Of a stretch of DNA of 64,000 nt, positions 18,434-27,019 are shown one piece after another; position 1 is the first letter of the stretch; each line of letters opens with the position of its first letter. The DNA is from Flavobacterium potami (lineage in GTDB: Bacteria; Bacteroidota; Bacteroidia; Flavobacteriales; Flavobacteriaceae): the NCBI RefSeq assembly GCF_020026915.1, contig NZ_JAINUY010000006.1, forward strand, positions 62,001-126,000, read 5' to 3'. Under the pieces are notes generated by a model, which searched no databases, was not told where the DNA came from, and saw nothing but the letters and a program-made list of their open reading frames with translations. A program made the translations under genes and the position numbers.

Positions 18434-18467
18434 AATTTAATAAACATAATAATTTTTAGTATTAATT

Positions 18468-18851
18468 ATGCCAACAATTCAACAATTAGTAAGAACAGGA
18501 AGAACTCAGATCACTAAGAAGAGTAAATCGGTTGCTTTAGATTCTTGTCCTCAAAGAAGAGGGGTTTGTACGCGTGTTTACACTACTACACCAAAAAAAC
18601 CAAACTCTGCAATGCGTAAAGTTGCGCGTGTACGTTTGACAAATGGTAATGAGGTGAATGCTTACATCCCAGGAGAAGGACACAATCTACAAGAGCACTC
18701 GATAGTATTAGTGCGAGGTGGAAGGGTAAAAGATTTACCAGGTGTTAGATATCACATCGTTCGTGGAGCGCTTGATACATCAGGTGTTGCAGGAAGAACG
18801 CAAAGAAGATCTAAGTACGGTGCTAAACGCCCAAAAGAAGCAAAAAAGTAA
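18468..18851 (+). CDS. rpsL: 30S ribosomal protein S12
   Basis: 127 residues, near-universal sequence. It sits at the decoding centre and helps set translational accuracy. The two loops where streptomycin-resistance changes occur are of the wild-type kind: TTTPKKPNSA and GGRVKDLPGVRYH both keep their lysines. First gene of the str operon, 24 bases before rpsG, behind a strong promoter. Confidence 0.98.
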   Translation: MPTIQQLVRTGRTQITKKSKSVALDSCPQRRGVCTRVYTTTPKKPNSAMRKVARVRLTNGNEVNAYIPGEGHNLQEHSIVLVRGGRVKDLPGVRYHIVRGALDTSGVAGRTQRRSKYGAKRPKEAKK

Positions 18852-18875
18852 TTTAAAAACTTTTAAGAAAAAGAC

Positions 18876-19352
18876 ATGAGAAAAAGAGCGGCAAAGAAAA
18901 GACCACTTTTACCGGATCCAAGGTTTAACGACCAATTAGTAACACGTTTTGTGAACAACTTAATGTGGGATGGTAAGAAATCTACAGCTTTTAAAGTATT
19001 TTATGATGCTATTGATATCATTGAAACTAAAAAGCAAAATGATGAGAAAACTTCATTAGAGATCTGGAAAGATGCTTTAACAAACGTTATGCCTCACGTA
19101 GAAGTACGTAGCCGTAGAGTTGGTGGAGCTACATTCCAAATCCCAATGCAAATTCGTCCAGACAGAAAAATTTCTATGGCAATGAAGTGGTTAATACTTT
19201 ATTCAAGAAGAAGAAATGAAAAATCTATGGCACAGCGTTTAGCTTCTGAGTGTTTAGCAGCTGCTAAAGAAGAAGGTGCTGCAGTTAAGAAAAGAATGGA
19301 TACTCACAAAATGGCAGAAGCTAATAAAGCATTCTCTCACTTTAGATTTTAA
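18876..19352 (+). CDS. rpsG: 30S ribosomal protein S7
   Basis: 158 residues, beginning MRKRAAKKRPLLPDPRFND. It starts assembly of the 30S head by binding the 3' domain of 16S rRNA and lies next to the exit site. The conserved segments VRSRRVGGATFQIP and HKMAEANKAFSHFRF are present and the C-terminus is of the short type. In E. coli S7 is the translational repressor of the str operon; no equivalent target is obvious here, since the rpsL-rpsG gap is only 24 bases. Confidence 0.98.
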   Translation: MRKRAAKKRPLLPDPRFNDQLVTRFVNNLMWDGKKSTAFKVFYDAIDIIETKKQNDEKTSLEIWKDALTNVMPHVEVRSRRVGGATFQIPMQIRPDRKISMAMKWLILYSRRRNEKSMAQRLASECLAAAKEEGAAVKKRMDTHKMAEANKAFSHFRF

Positions 19353-19363
19353 TTCGTAAAGAA

Positions 19364-21520
19364 ATGGCTAGAGATTTAAAATATACAAGAAATATCGGAA
19401 TCGCTGCTCACATTGATGCTGGTAAAACAACAACAACTGAGCGTATTCTTTTTTATACTGGAAAGTCACACAAAATTGGTGAGGTGCACGATGGTGCTGC
19501 AACAATGGACTGGATGGCTCAAGAGCAAGAAAGAGGTATTACAATTACTTCTGCTGCTACAACTTGTACTTGGAACTTTCCAACTGTACAAGGTAAAGTT
19601 ATTCCAGAATCATTACCATACCACTTTAATATTATTGATACTCCTGGACACGTTGACTTTACTGTAGAGGTAAACCGTTCTTTACGTGTACTTGATGGTT
19701 TGGTTTTCTTATTTAGTGCTGTTGATGGTGTTGAGCCACAATCAGAAACTAACTGGAGACTTGCTGATCAATATAGAGTTCCTCGTATGGGATTCGTAAA
19801 CAAAATGGACCGTCAAGGTGCTAACTTTTTAGCTGTATGCGGACAGGTTAAAGATATGTTGAAATCGAATGCGGTTGCAATTACTTTGCCTATTGGTGAT
19901 GAGGCAGATTTCAAAGGTATTGTTGACTTAGTTAAAAATCAAGCTATCGTATGGCATGATGAAACTCAAGGAGCGACTTTTGACGTTGTAGATATTCCAG
20001 CTGATATGGTTGATGATGTTAAGCATTACCGTTCTATTCTTATCGAAGAGATTGCAACTTATGATGAAAATCTTTTGGATAAATACATGGAAGACGAAAA
20101 CTCTATTACAGAGGAAGAAATCAATAATGCTTTAAGAGCTGCTACTATTGATATGGCAATCATTCCTATGCTTGCTGGTTCTTCTTTCAAAAATAAAGGA
20201 GTTCAGTTCATGTTAGATGCGGTTTGTAAATATTTGCCATCTCCATTAGATAAAGAAGGTATCGAAGGAATTCACCCTGATGATGCTGAATTGTTAGAAG
20301 AAGATCAAAAGAAAATTTTACGTAGACCAGATGTAAAAGAGCCGTTTGCTGCTTTAGCATTTAAAATTGCTACTGACCCATTCGTAGGTCGTTTAGCTTT
20401 CTTCCGTGCTTACTCTGGACGTTTAGATGCTGGTTCTTATGTTTTAAATACTCGTTCTGGTAACAAAGAGAGAATCTCTCGTATTTACCAAATGCACGCT
20501 AACAAACAAAATCCAATCGAATTTATTGAGGCTGGAGATATTGGAGCTGCTGTAGGATTTAAAGATATCAAAACTGGAGATACTCTGTCTGATGAAAAGA
20601 ATCCAATTATTTTGGAGTCTATGAAATTCCCAGAGCCAGTAATCGGTATCGCTATTGAGCCTAAAACTAAAGCTGACGTTGATAAAATGGGTATGGCTTT
20701 GGCTAAATTAGCTGAAGAGGATCCAACGTTTACTGTAAGAACTGATGAGGCTTCTGGTCAAACTATTATCTCTGGTATGGGTGAGCTTCACTTGGATATC
20801 TTAGTTGATCGTATGAAACGTGAGTTTAAAGTAGAGGTTAATCAAGGTGAGCCACAAGTAGAGTACAAAGAGGCGTTTACTAGATCTGCTCAGCATAGAG
20901 AAACTTACAAAAAACAATCTGGAGGTCGTGGTAAATTCGGTGATATCGTATTTAGAATCGAGCCTGCTGATGAAGTTGATGGTAAAGTTCCTGTAGGATT
21001 ACAGTTTGTTAATGAGGTAAAAGGTGGTAACGTTCCTAAAGAATATATCCCTGCTGTTGAAAAAGGTTTCCGTGAGGCTATGAAAACAGGTCCATTAGCT
21101 GGATATGCTGTTGATAGTTTGAAAGTAACTTTATTAGACGGATCTTTCCACCCTGTGGATTCTGATGCTCTTTCTTTTGAATTAGCTGCTAGAATGGGTT
21201 ATAAAGAGTCTGGACGTGCTGCTGGAGCTGTTATTCTTGAGCCAATCATGAAAATCGAAGTTATTACTCCTGAAGAAAACATGGGTGATATCGTAGGTGA
21301 CTTGAACCGTCGTAGAGGTCAGGTTAATGACATGGGTGATAGAAATGGTGCTAAGACTATCAAAGCTGATGTGCCTTTATCAGAAATGTTTGGTTATGTA
21401 ACTACATTAAGAACATTATCTTCTGGTAGGGCTACTTCAACAATGGAGTTCTCTCACTATGCAGAAACACCTTCTAATATTTCAGAAGAGGTAATCAAAA
21501 AAGCAAAAGGTAACGCTTAA
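19364..21520 (+). CDS. fusA: Elongation factor G
   Basis: 718 residues, all five domains. The GTPase motifs are G1 AHIDAGKTTTTE, G3 DTPGHVDF and G4 NKMD. Switch I lies around MDWMAQEQERGITITSAAT. It catalyses translocation after peptide-bond formation and, with ribosome recycling factor, splits the ribosome. The full-length canonical sequence in the str operon indicates the housekeeping copy. No tuf gene follows, which is usual for Bacteroidota, where tuf lies elsewhere. Confidence 0.98.
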   Translation: MARDLKYTRNIGIAAHIDAGKTTTTERILFYTGKSHKIGEVHDGAATMDWMAQEQERGITITSAATTCTWNFPTVQGKVIPESLPYHFNIIDTPGHVDFTVEVNRSLRVLDGLVFLFSAVDGVEPQSETNWRLADQYRVPRMGFVNKMDRQGANFLAVCGQVKDMLKSNAVAITLPIGDEADFKGIVDLVKNQAIVWHDETQGATFDVVDIPADMVDDVKHYRSILIEEIATYDENLLDKYMEDENSITEEEINNALRAATIDMAIIPMLAGSSFKNKGVQFMLDAVCKYLPSPLDKEGIEGIHPDDAELLEEDQKKILRRPDVKEPFAALAFKIATDPFVGRLAFFRAYSGRLDAGSYVLNTRSGNKERISRIYQMHANKQNPIEFIEAGDIGAAVGFKDIKTGDTLSDEKNPIILESMKFPEPVIGIAIEPKTKADVDKMGMALAKLAEEDPTFTVRTDEASGQTIISGMGELHLDILVDRMKREFKVEVNQGEPQVEYKEAFTRSAQHRETYKKQSGGRGKFGDIVFRIEPADEVDGKVPVGLQFVNEVKGGNVPKEYIPAVEKGFREAMKTGPLAGYAVDSLKVTLLDGSFHPVDSDALSFELAARMGYKESGRAAGAVILEPIMKIEVITPEENMGDIVGDLNRRRGQVNDMGDRNGAKTIKADVPLSEMFGYVTTLRTLSSGRATSTMEFSHYAETPSNISEEVIKKAKGNA

Positions 21521-21530
21521 TTTTAAGAAA

Positions 21531-21836
21531 ATGAGTCAAAAAATCAGAATAAAACTAAAATCTTACGATCACATGTTGGTAGATAAATCTGCTGAAAAGA
21601 TCGTAAAAACAGTAAAAACTACTGGAGCAGTTGTAACAGGTCCAATTCCGTTGCCAACTCACAAAAAACTTTTCACTGTATTGCGTTCTCCGCACGTTAA
21701 CAAAAAAGCGAGAGAGCAATTTGAAGTAATGTCATACAAGAGATTGATTGATATTTATTCATCTTCATCTAAAACTATTGATGCTTTAATGAAACTTGAA
21801 TTGCCAAGTGGTGTTGAAGTAGAGATAAAAGTATAA
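21531..21836 (+). CDS. rpsJ: 30S ribosomal protein S10
   Basis: 101 residues with the conserved IPLPTHKKLFTVLRSPHVNK loop that enters the 30S head and, in other bacteria, also binds NusB in antitermination. Here it is the last gene of the str operon, 10 bases after fusA, and is cut off from the rest of the S10 genes by a terminator and a 405-base gap. The S10 operon thus starts at rplC in this organism. Confidence 0.98.
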   Translation: MSQKIRIKLKSYDHMLVDKSAEKIVKTVKTTGAVVTGPIPLPTHKKLFTVLRSPHVNKKAREQFEVMSYKRLIDIYSSSSKTIDALMKLELPSGVEVEIKV

Positions 21837-21857
21837 TTTTTTTATATTTTTTTATAT

Positions 21858-21890
21858 AAAAAGCGAGTCAGAAATGTCTCGCTTTTTTTT
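21858..21890 (+). terminator. str operon terminator
   Basis: AAAAAGCGAG (21858-21867) and CTCGCTTTTT (21878-21887) form a 10-bp stem with a 10-base loop, continued by T residues to 21890. It lies 21 bases after rpsJ. Confidence 0.92.
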
Positions 21891-22140
21891 GTTTTAAAAA
21901 TACTTTTCGTTGCGTGTTTTTGCAGTGTTTTTAAGTTTGGAATTTTTGCATGAAATTTTTTAAACCCCTTTGTTTTAAAGTGATGCGGAGTTTTTTTGTT
22001 GCGATTTTATTAATTAATTGTTAAGTGTTGTTTGTTTGTATTGATAAAATAGAAGGTTGAAATTTATGATAAAAAGGATTGTTTTTTGTCTTGGTTTGAG
22101 GCTTGGATTTTGATAATGAGCGATTTAATTTCTGTAACTG
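21891..22140 (+). other. Non-coding T-rich spacer between str and S10 operons
   Basis: About 250 bases with no open frame longer than roughly 15 codons on the plus strand, no tRNA-like fold and no convincing inverted repeat. The only recognisable elements of the whole rpsJ-rplC gap are the terminator before it and the promoter and leader after it. Confidence 0.6.
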
Positions 22141-22172
22141 TTTGGTATATTCAATTTTAATAACTACTTTTG
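22141..22172 (+). promoter_or_regulatory. S10 operon promoter
   Basis: TTTG (22141-22144), a 20-base spacer and TACTTTTG (22165-22172) match the Bacteroidota consensus. The start point should be near 22177, about 65 bases before rplC. Confidence 0.82.
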
Positions 22173-22175
22173 CAC

Positions 22176-22215
22176 TCCCTGTTTGGAAATTTCTGTTATT
22201 TTCAAATTGAAGGGA
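22176..22215 (+). promoter_or_regulatory. Hairpin leader before rplC
   Basis: TTTGGAAA (22182-22189) pairs with TTTTCAAA (22199-22206), one G-U pair included, around a 9-base loop. TCCCT (22176-22180) and AGGGA (22211-22215) close an outer stem. The fold begins at the predicted transcription start and no T-run follows, so it is not a terminator. In E. coli L4 represses the S10 operon through a leader hairpin; a similar role here is inference. Confidence 0.5.
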
Positions 22216-22241
22216 ATTTTAGTAATTAATAATTAATATTT

Positions 22242-22859
22242 ATGTCTGGGTTAATTGGTAAGAAAATCGGCATGACTAGTATTTTCGATGAAAACGGGAA
22301 AAACATTCCTTGTACAGTAATCGAAGCTGGACCATGCGTTGTTACCCAAGTCAGAACCAACGAGGTTGACGGGTATGAAGCGTTGCAACTTGGTTTCGAT
22401 GACAAAAACGAGAAACATTCTACTAAAGCTGCTTTAGGGCACTTTAAAAAAGCTGGAACTGTTGCTAAGAAAAAAGTCGTTGAATTCCAAGATTTCGCAA
22501 CTGAACAAAAATTAGGAGATCTTATTGATGTTACTATTTTTGAAGAAGGAGAATTTGTAGATGTACAAGGTGTGTCTAAAGGTAAAGGTTTCCAAGGTGT
22601 TGTTAAACGTCACGGTTTTGGTGGGGTTGGACAAGCTACTCATGGTCAGCACAACCGTTTAAGAGCGCCAGGTTCTGTAGGAGCTTCTTCTTATCCATCT
22701 AGAGTATTCAAAGGAATGCGTATGGCTGGAAGAATGGGAGGAGAAAATGTAAAAGTTCAAAACCTTAGAGTTTTAAAAGTAGTTGCTGAAAAGAATCTAC
22801 TTGTTGTTAAAGGATGTATTCCAGGGCACAAAAACTCTTACGTAATCATTCAGAAGTAA
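22242..22859 (+). CDS. rplC: 50S ribosomal protein L3
   Basis: 205 residues, starting MSGLIGKKIGMTSIF. An early assembly protein near the 3' end of 23S rRNA, with an extended loop reaching the peptidyl-transferase centre. The conserved SKGKGFQGVVKRHGFGG and RAPGSVGASSYPSRVFKG segments are present; the Gln in GQATHGQHNRLR is in the usual methylation position. First gene of the long S10-spc-alpha transcript; its stop codon overlaps the rplD start by one base. Confidence 0.98.
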   Translation: MSGLIGKKIGMTSIFDENGKNIPCTVIEAGPCVVTQVRTNEVDGYEALQLGFDDKNEKHSTKAALGHFKKAGTVAKKKVVEFQDFATEQKLGDLIDVTIFEEGEFVDVQGVSKGKGFQGVVKRHGFGGVGQATHGQHNRLRAPGSVGASSYPSRVFKGMRMAGRMGGENVKVQNLRVLKVVAEKNLLVVKGCIPGHKNSYVIIQK

Positions 22860-23488
22860 TGGAAGTAAAAGTATTAGATTTCAACGGAAAAGATACTGGT
22901 AGAAAAGTTCAACTTTCTGATTCAGTATTCGCAATTGAACCAAACAATCACGCTGTATATCTTGATGTTAAGCAATATCTTGCTAATCAAAGACAAGGTA
23001 CTCACAAGGCTAAAGAAAGAGCTGAAGTAACTGGAAGTACACGTAAGATTAAAAAACAAAAAGGAACTGGTACTGCTCGTGCAGGAAGTGTTAAGAATCC
23101 TTTGTTTAAAGGTGGAGGAACAGTTTTCGGGCCAAGACCAAGAAGTTATTCATTTAAATTGAATAAAAGCTTGAAAAGATTGGCTAGAAAATCAGCTTTC
23201 TCAATTAAAGCAAAAGAGTCTAACATTGTAGTTCTTGAAGACTTTAATTTTGAAGTGCCAAACACTAAAAATTTCATTAACGTTTTGAAAGCTTTAGGGT
23301 TAGAAAATAAAAAATCTCTATTCGTGTTGGGTGAGTCAAATAAAAATGTATATTTGTCGTCACGCAATTTGAAGGCTTCTAACGTCGTAACTAGCTCAGA
23401 ATTAAGCACTTACGCAATATTAAACGCTAATAATTTAGTGCTTTTGGAAGGTTCTTTAGGGTTAATTGAAGAAAATTTAAGTAAATAA
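22859..23488 (+). CDS. rplD: 50S ribosomal protein L4
   Basis: 209 residues from the ATG at 22859, which overlaps the rplC stop codon by one base. An in-frame start 45 bases upstream lies inside rplC and adds residues (MYSRAQK...) not found in L4. The conserved RQGTHKAKERAEVTGSTR and GTGTARAGSVKNPLFKGG loop lines the exit tunnel. L4 is the autorepressor of the S10 operon in E. coli, and the hairpin leader at 22176-22215 is a possible target here. Confidence 0.97.
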   Translation: MEVKVLDFNGKDTGRKVQLSDSVFAIEPNNHAVYLDVKQYLANQRQGTHKAKERAEVTGSTRKIKKQKGTGTARAGSVKNPLFKGGGTVFGPRPRSYSFKLNKSLKRLARKSAFSIKAKESNIVVLEDFNFEVPNTKNFINVLKALGLENKKSLFVLGESNKNVYLSSRNLKASNVVTSSELSTYAILNANNLVLLEGSLGLIEENLSK

Positions 23489-23495
23489 TAGGAGT

Positions 23496-23786
23496 ATGAG
23501 CATCATTATCAGACCTATAGTAACGGAAAAAGTAACCAAAGAAAGTGAAGTTCTAAACCGCTTCGGATTCGTTGTTGACAAAAAAGCAAACAAAGTTGAA
23601 ATTAAGAAAGCTGTTGAGGCTGCTTATGGAGTAACTATCGTTTCTGTTAACACAATGAATGTGAGACCAGATAGATCTACTAAATACACTAAAAGTGGTT
23701 TAATCAGTGGAAAGACAAATGCAATTAAAAAAGCAATTGTTCAAGTACAAGAAGGAGAAACAATTGATTTTTACAACAATATCTAA
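23496..23786 (+). CDS. rplW: 50S ribosomal protein L23
   Basis: 96 residues with the opening IIRPIVTEKVTKESE and the conserved core VEIKKAVEAAYGVTIVSVNT. It sits at the tunnel exit, where signal recognition particle and trigger factor dock. Seven bases after rplD and 9 before rplB. Confidence 0.98.
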   Translation: MSIIIRPIVTEKVTKESEVLNRFGFVVDKKANKVEIKKAVEAAYGVTIVSVNTMNVRPDRSTKYTKSGLISGKTNAIKKAIVQVQEGETIDFYNNI

Positions 23787-23795
23787 GATAGAAAA

Positions 23796-24620
23796 ATGTC
23801 AGTAAGAAAATTAAAACCTATTACCCCAGGTCAGCGATTTAGAGTTGTGAATGGTTATGACGCCATTACAACTGATAAGCCGGAACGCTCTTTGATAGCG
23901 CCGATAAAAAACTCTGGAGGTAGAAATAGTCAAGGAAAGATGACCATGCGTTATACGGGTGGTGGTCACAAGCAGAGATATCGTATTATTGATTTCAAAA
24001 GAACTAAAGATGGAATTCCAGCTACAGTGAAATCAATCGAATACGATCCAAATCGTACTGCGTTTATCGCTTTGTTAGCTTATGCTGATGGAGAGAAAAC
24101 TTATATTATCGCTCAAAACGGATTGAAAGTTGGACAGAAATTAGTTTCTGGACCAGAATCTCAACCAGAGATCGGTAATACTTTACCTTTAAGCAGAATT
24201 CCTCTTGGAACTGTTATATCTTGTATTGAGTTACGTCCAGGACAAGGAGCTGTAATTGCTCGTTCAGCTGGAACTTTTGCTCAGTTAATGGCAAGAGACG
24301 GGAAATATGCAACAATTAAAATGCCATCTGGTGAGACAAGATTAATCTTGTTAACTTGTTCGGCTACAATTGGAGCTGTTTCTAACTCTGACCACCAATT
24401 AGTTGTATCTGGTAAAGCAGGTAGAACAAGATGGTTAGGAAGAAGACCTAGAACTAGACCAGTAGCGATGAACCCAGTTGATCACCCTATGGGAGGTGGT
24501 GAAGGACGTTCTTCTGGAGGGCACCCACGTTCAAGAAACGGATTGCCAGCTAAAGGTTACAGAACTCGTTCTAAGAAAAACCCGAGTAACAAGTATATCG
24601 TAGAACGTAGAAAGAAATAA
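23796..24620 (+). CDS. rplB: 50S ribosomal protein L2
   Basis: 274 residues. A core assembly protein required for subunit joining and peptidyl-transferase activity. The conserved C-terminal stretch around VAMNPVDHPMGGGEGRSSGG contains the essential histidine (in NPVDHPMGGG), and GRNSQGKMTMRYTGGGHKQR is the usual N-terminal block. Length and sequence are standard. Confidence 0.98.
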   Translation: MSVRKLKPITPGQRFRVVNGYDAITTDKPERSLIAPIKNSGGRNSQGKMTMRYTGGGHKQRYRIIDFKRTKDGIPATVKSIEYDPNRTAFIALLAYADGEKTYIIAQNGLKVGQKLVSGPESQPEIGNTLPLSRIPLGTVISCIELRPGQGAVIARSAGTFAQLMARDGKYATIKMPSGETRLILLTCSATIGAVSNSDHQLVVSGKAGRTRWLGRRPRTRPVAMNPVDHPMGGGEGRSSGGHPRSRNGLPAKGYRTRSKKNPSNKYIVERRKK

Positions 24621-24626
24621 TAAGAT

Positions 24627-24905
24627 ATGGCACGTTCATTAAAAAAAGGACCTTTCGTTCATTATAAATTAGACAAGAAAGTTCAAGAAAACGTAGAAAG
24701 TGGTAAAAATGCAGTTGTTAAGACTTGGTCTAGAGCTTCAATGATTACTCCAGATTTCGTTGGACAAACTATCGCAGTTCATAACGGTCGTCAATTTGTA
24801 CCAGTTTACGTAACAGAAAACATGGTAGGTCACAAATTAGGAGAGTTTTCACCAACTAGATCTTTTAGAGGTCATGCTGGAGCAAAAAATAAAGGTAAAA
24901 AATAA
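24627..24905 (+). CDS. rpsS: 30S ribosomal protein S19
   Basis: 92 residues, starting MARSLKKGPFVHYKLDKK, with the conserved VGHKLGEFSPTRSFRGHAG end. It binds the 30S head together with S13. Six bases after rplB, 8 before rplV. Confidence 0.98.
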   Translation: MARSLKKGPFVHYKLDKKVQENVESGKNAVVKTWSRASMITPDFVGQTIAVHNGRQFVPVYVTENMVGHKLGEFSPTRSFRGHAGAKNKGKK

Positions 24906-24913
24906 AAGAAGCA

Positions 24914-25327
24914 ATGGGAGTTCGTAAAAGAGAAACAGCAGATGCGAGAAAAGAGGCTAATAAGTCTATCGCTTTCGCAAAATTGAATAACTGCCCTACT
25001 TCACCTAGAAAAATGCGCTTAGTAGCGGACTTGGTAAGAGGTCAGAAGGTAGAAAGAGCACTTAACATTTTAAGATTCAGTTCTAAAGAAGCTTCAAGAA
25101 AATTAGAAAAACTATTATTATCTGCAATCAACAACTGGGAGCAAAAAAATAGTGAAGGTAATTTAGAAGAAGCTGGATTATTTGTTAAAGAGATCAGAGT
25201 AGATGGTGGAATGATGTTAAAAAGACTTCGTCCAGCTCCACAAGGTCGTGCACACAGAATAAGAAAACGTTCTAATCACGTAACAATCGTGCTTGGAGCT
25301 ATCAATAACACACAAAGCAATTCTTAA
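24914..25327 (+). CDS. rplV: 50S ribosomal protein L22
   Basis: 137 residues, slightly longer than the E. coli form because of an N-terminal extension (MGVRKRETADARKEANKSIA). The beta-hairpin that lines the exit tunnel (MLKRLRPAPQGRAHRIRKRS) is intact and macrolide-sensitive in type. It contacts all domains of 23S rRNA. Confidence 0.98.
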   Translation: MGVRKRETADARKEANKSIAFAKLNNCPTSPRKMRLVADLVRGQKVERALNILRFSSKEASRKLEKLLLSAINNWEQKNSEGNLEEAGLFVKEIRVDGGMMLKRLRPAPQGRAHRIRKRSNHVTIVLGAINNTQSNS

Positions 25328-25332
25328 GCAGC

Positions 25333-26091
25333 ATGGGACAAAAGACAAATCCAATTGGAAATAGACTTGGTATCATCAGAGGATGGGACTCAAACTGGTA
25401 TGGTGGAAATGATTACGGCGATAAATTAGCTGAAGATCACAAAATCAGAAAGTATATCCACGCTCGTTTATCAAAAGCTAGTGTATCAAAAGTAATCATC
25501 GAGAGAACTTTGAAACTTGTAACCGTTACTATCACTACTGCTAGACCTGGTATCATTATCGGAAAAGGTGGACAAGAGGTAGACAAGTTAAAAGAAGAAC
25601 TTAAGAAAGTTACTGACAAAGAGGTTCAAATCAACATCTTTGAAATTAAAAGACCTGAGTTAGATGCTTATCTTGTGGCGACAAGCATCGCTCGTCAAAT
25701 CGAAAGCCGTATTTCTTACAGACGTGCAATCAAAATGGCTATTGCTGCTTCTATGCGTATGAACGCTGAGGGTATCAAAGTTTTGATTTCTGGTCGTTTG
25801 AATGGTGCTGAGATGGCGCGTTCGGAAGGTTTCAAAGAAGGTAGAATTCCTCTATCAACTTTCAGAGCTGACATTGATTATGCTTTGGCTGAAGCTCACA
25901 CTACTTACGGTAGAATGGGTATCAAAGTATGGATCATGAAAGGTGAAGTTTACGGTAAGAGAGAACTTTCTCCACTTGCTGGAATGGACAAAAAACAATC
26001 TGGTACAGGTGGTGGTAAAGGTGGAGATGCTCCTAGAGGCAAATCTAACTTTAACAAAGGCGGAAAACCAGACGCTCGTAAAAGAAAGTAA
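25333..26091 (+). CDS. rpsC: 30S ribosomal protein S3
   Basis: 252 residues: KH domain with GxxG loop (IIIGKGGQEVDKL), then the conserved C-terminal domain (SGRLNGAEMARSEGFKEGRIPLSTFRADI-type region, about 160-205). The last 40 residues are a Gly/Lys-rich tail (SGTGGGKGGDAPRGKSNFNK) that is longer than in E. coli. It lines the mRNA entry channel and takes part in mRNA unwinding. Confidence 0.98.
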   Translation: MGQKTNPIGNRLGIIRGWDSNWYGGNDYGDKLAEDHKIRKYIHARLSKASVSKVIIERTLKLVTVTITTARPGIIIGKGGQEVDKLKEELKKVTDKEVQINIFEIKRPELDAYLVATSIARQIESRISYRRAIKMAIAASMRMNAEGIKVLISGRLNGAEMARSEGFKEGRIPLSTFRADIDYALAEAHTTYGRMGIKVWIMKGEVYGKRELSPLAGMDKKQSGTGGGKGGDAPRGKSNFNKGGKPDARKRK

Positions 26092-26109
26092 TTTTTAAAC
26101 TAAAGAAAA

Positions 26110-26535
26110 ATGTTACAGCCTAAAAGAACAAAATACCGTAAGGTACAAAAAGGTAAAATGAAAGGTAACTCTCAAAGAGGGCATGAACTTTCTAATGGAA
26201 TGTTTGGTATTAAATCTGTACATGAAGATGGAATGTTCTTAACTTCTCGTCAAATCGAAGCTGCACGTATCGCTGCAACTCGTTACATGAAGAGAGAGGG
26301 ACAATTATGGATTAAAATTTTCCCAGACAAACCTATTACTAAGAAACCTCTTGAAGTACGTATGGGTAAAGGTAAAGGAGCAGTTGAGTATTGGGCTGCT
26401 GTTGTTAAACCAGGAAGAATTATGTTTGAAGTTGGAGGAGTTCCATTGTCAGTTGCAAAAGAGGCTTTGCGTCTTGCAGCTCAAAAACTTCCAGTAAAAA
26501 CTAAGTTCGTCGTTGCTAGAGATTTCGAAGCATAA
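26110..26535 (+). CDS. rplP: 50S ribosomal protein L16
   Basis: 141 residues, MLQPKRTKYRKVQKGKMKGN start. It binds near the aminoacyl site and helps organise the 23S rRNA there. The conserved RIMFEVGGVPLSVAKEALRL helix is complete. It starts 18 bases after rpsC. Confidence 0.98.
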   Translation: MLQPKRTKYRKVQKGKMKGNSQRGHELSNGMFGIKSVHEDGMFLTSRQIEAARIAATRYMKREGQLWIKIFPDKPITKKPLEVRMGKGKGAVEYWAAVVKPGRIMFEVGGVPLSVAKEALRLAAQKLPVKTKFVVARDFEA

Positions 26536-26547
26536 TTTATATTTATT

Positions 26548-26739
26548 ATGAAACAATCAGAAATAAAAGATCTTTCTGCAGCGGAGTTGCAAGAAAAGCT
26601 TAGTCAAACTAAGAAAGTATATGCTGACCTAAAAATGGCTCATGCTATCTCTCCAATTGCTAACCCACTTCAAATTAGAAGCGTTAGAAGAACAGTTGCA
26701 AGATTAGCTACAGAGTTAACTAAAAGAGAGTTACAATAA
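26548..26739 (+). CDS. rpmC: 50S ribosomal protein L29
   Basis: 63 residues, a two-helix protein (MKQSEIKDLSAAELQEKL, then NPLQIRSVRRTVARLATEL). It lies by the tunnel exit next to L23. Standard place between rplP and rpsQ. Confidence 0.97.
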   Translation: MKQSEIKDLSAAELQEKLSQTKKVYADLKMAHAISPIANPLQIRSVRRTVARLATELTKRELQ

Positions 26740-26756
26740 TTGTATTCTGCTGAAAG

Positions 26757-27017
26757 ATGGAAGAAAAAAGAAATTTAAGAAAAGAAAGAATAGGTGTTGT
26801 TACTTCAAATAAGATGGATAAATCTATCGTTATTTCTGAAGTAAGAAAAGTAAAACACCCATTATACGGTAAGTTCGTGTTGAAAACTAAGAAATATGTT
26901 GCACACGACGAAACAAACGACTGTAACATTGGAGATACTGTAAGAATTAGCGAAACGCGTCCTTTAAGTAAAACAAAATGTTGGAGATTAGTTGAAATCT
27001 TAGAAAGAGCTAAATAA
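26757..27017 (+). CDS. rpsQ: 30S ribosomal protein S17
   Basis: 86 residues with the OB-fold blocks RIGVVTSNKMDKSIVI and KTKKYVAHDETNDCNIGDTV. It binds the 5' domain of 16S rRNA early in assembly. Its stop codon is 2 bases before rplN. Confidence 0.98.
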   Translation: MEEKRNLRKERIGVVTSNKMDKSIVISEVRKVKHPLYGKFVLKTKKYVAHDETNDCNIGDTVRISETRPLSKTKCWRLVEILERAK

Positions 27018-27019
27018 TT

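Noticed and set aside
22814..22858. Longer rplD start inside rplC
   Set aside because: It adds 15 residues not found in L4, and the ATG overlapping the rplC stop codon fits both homology and coupling.
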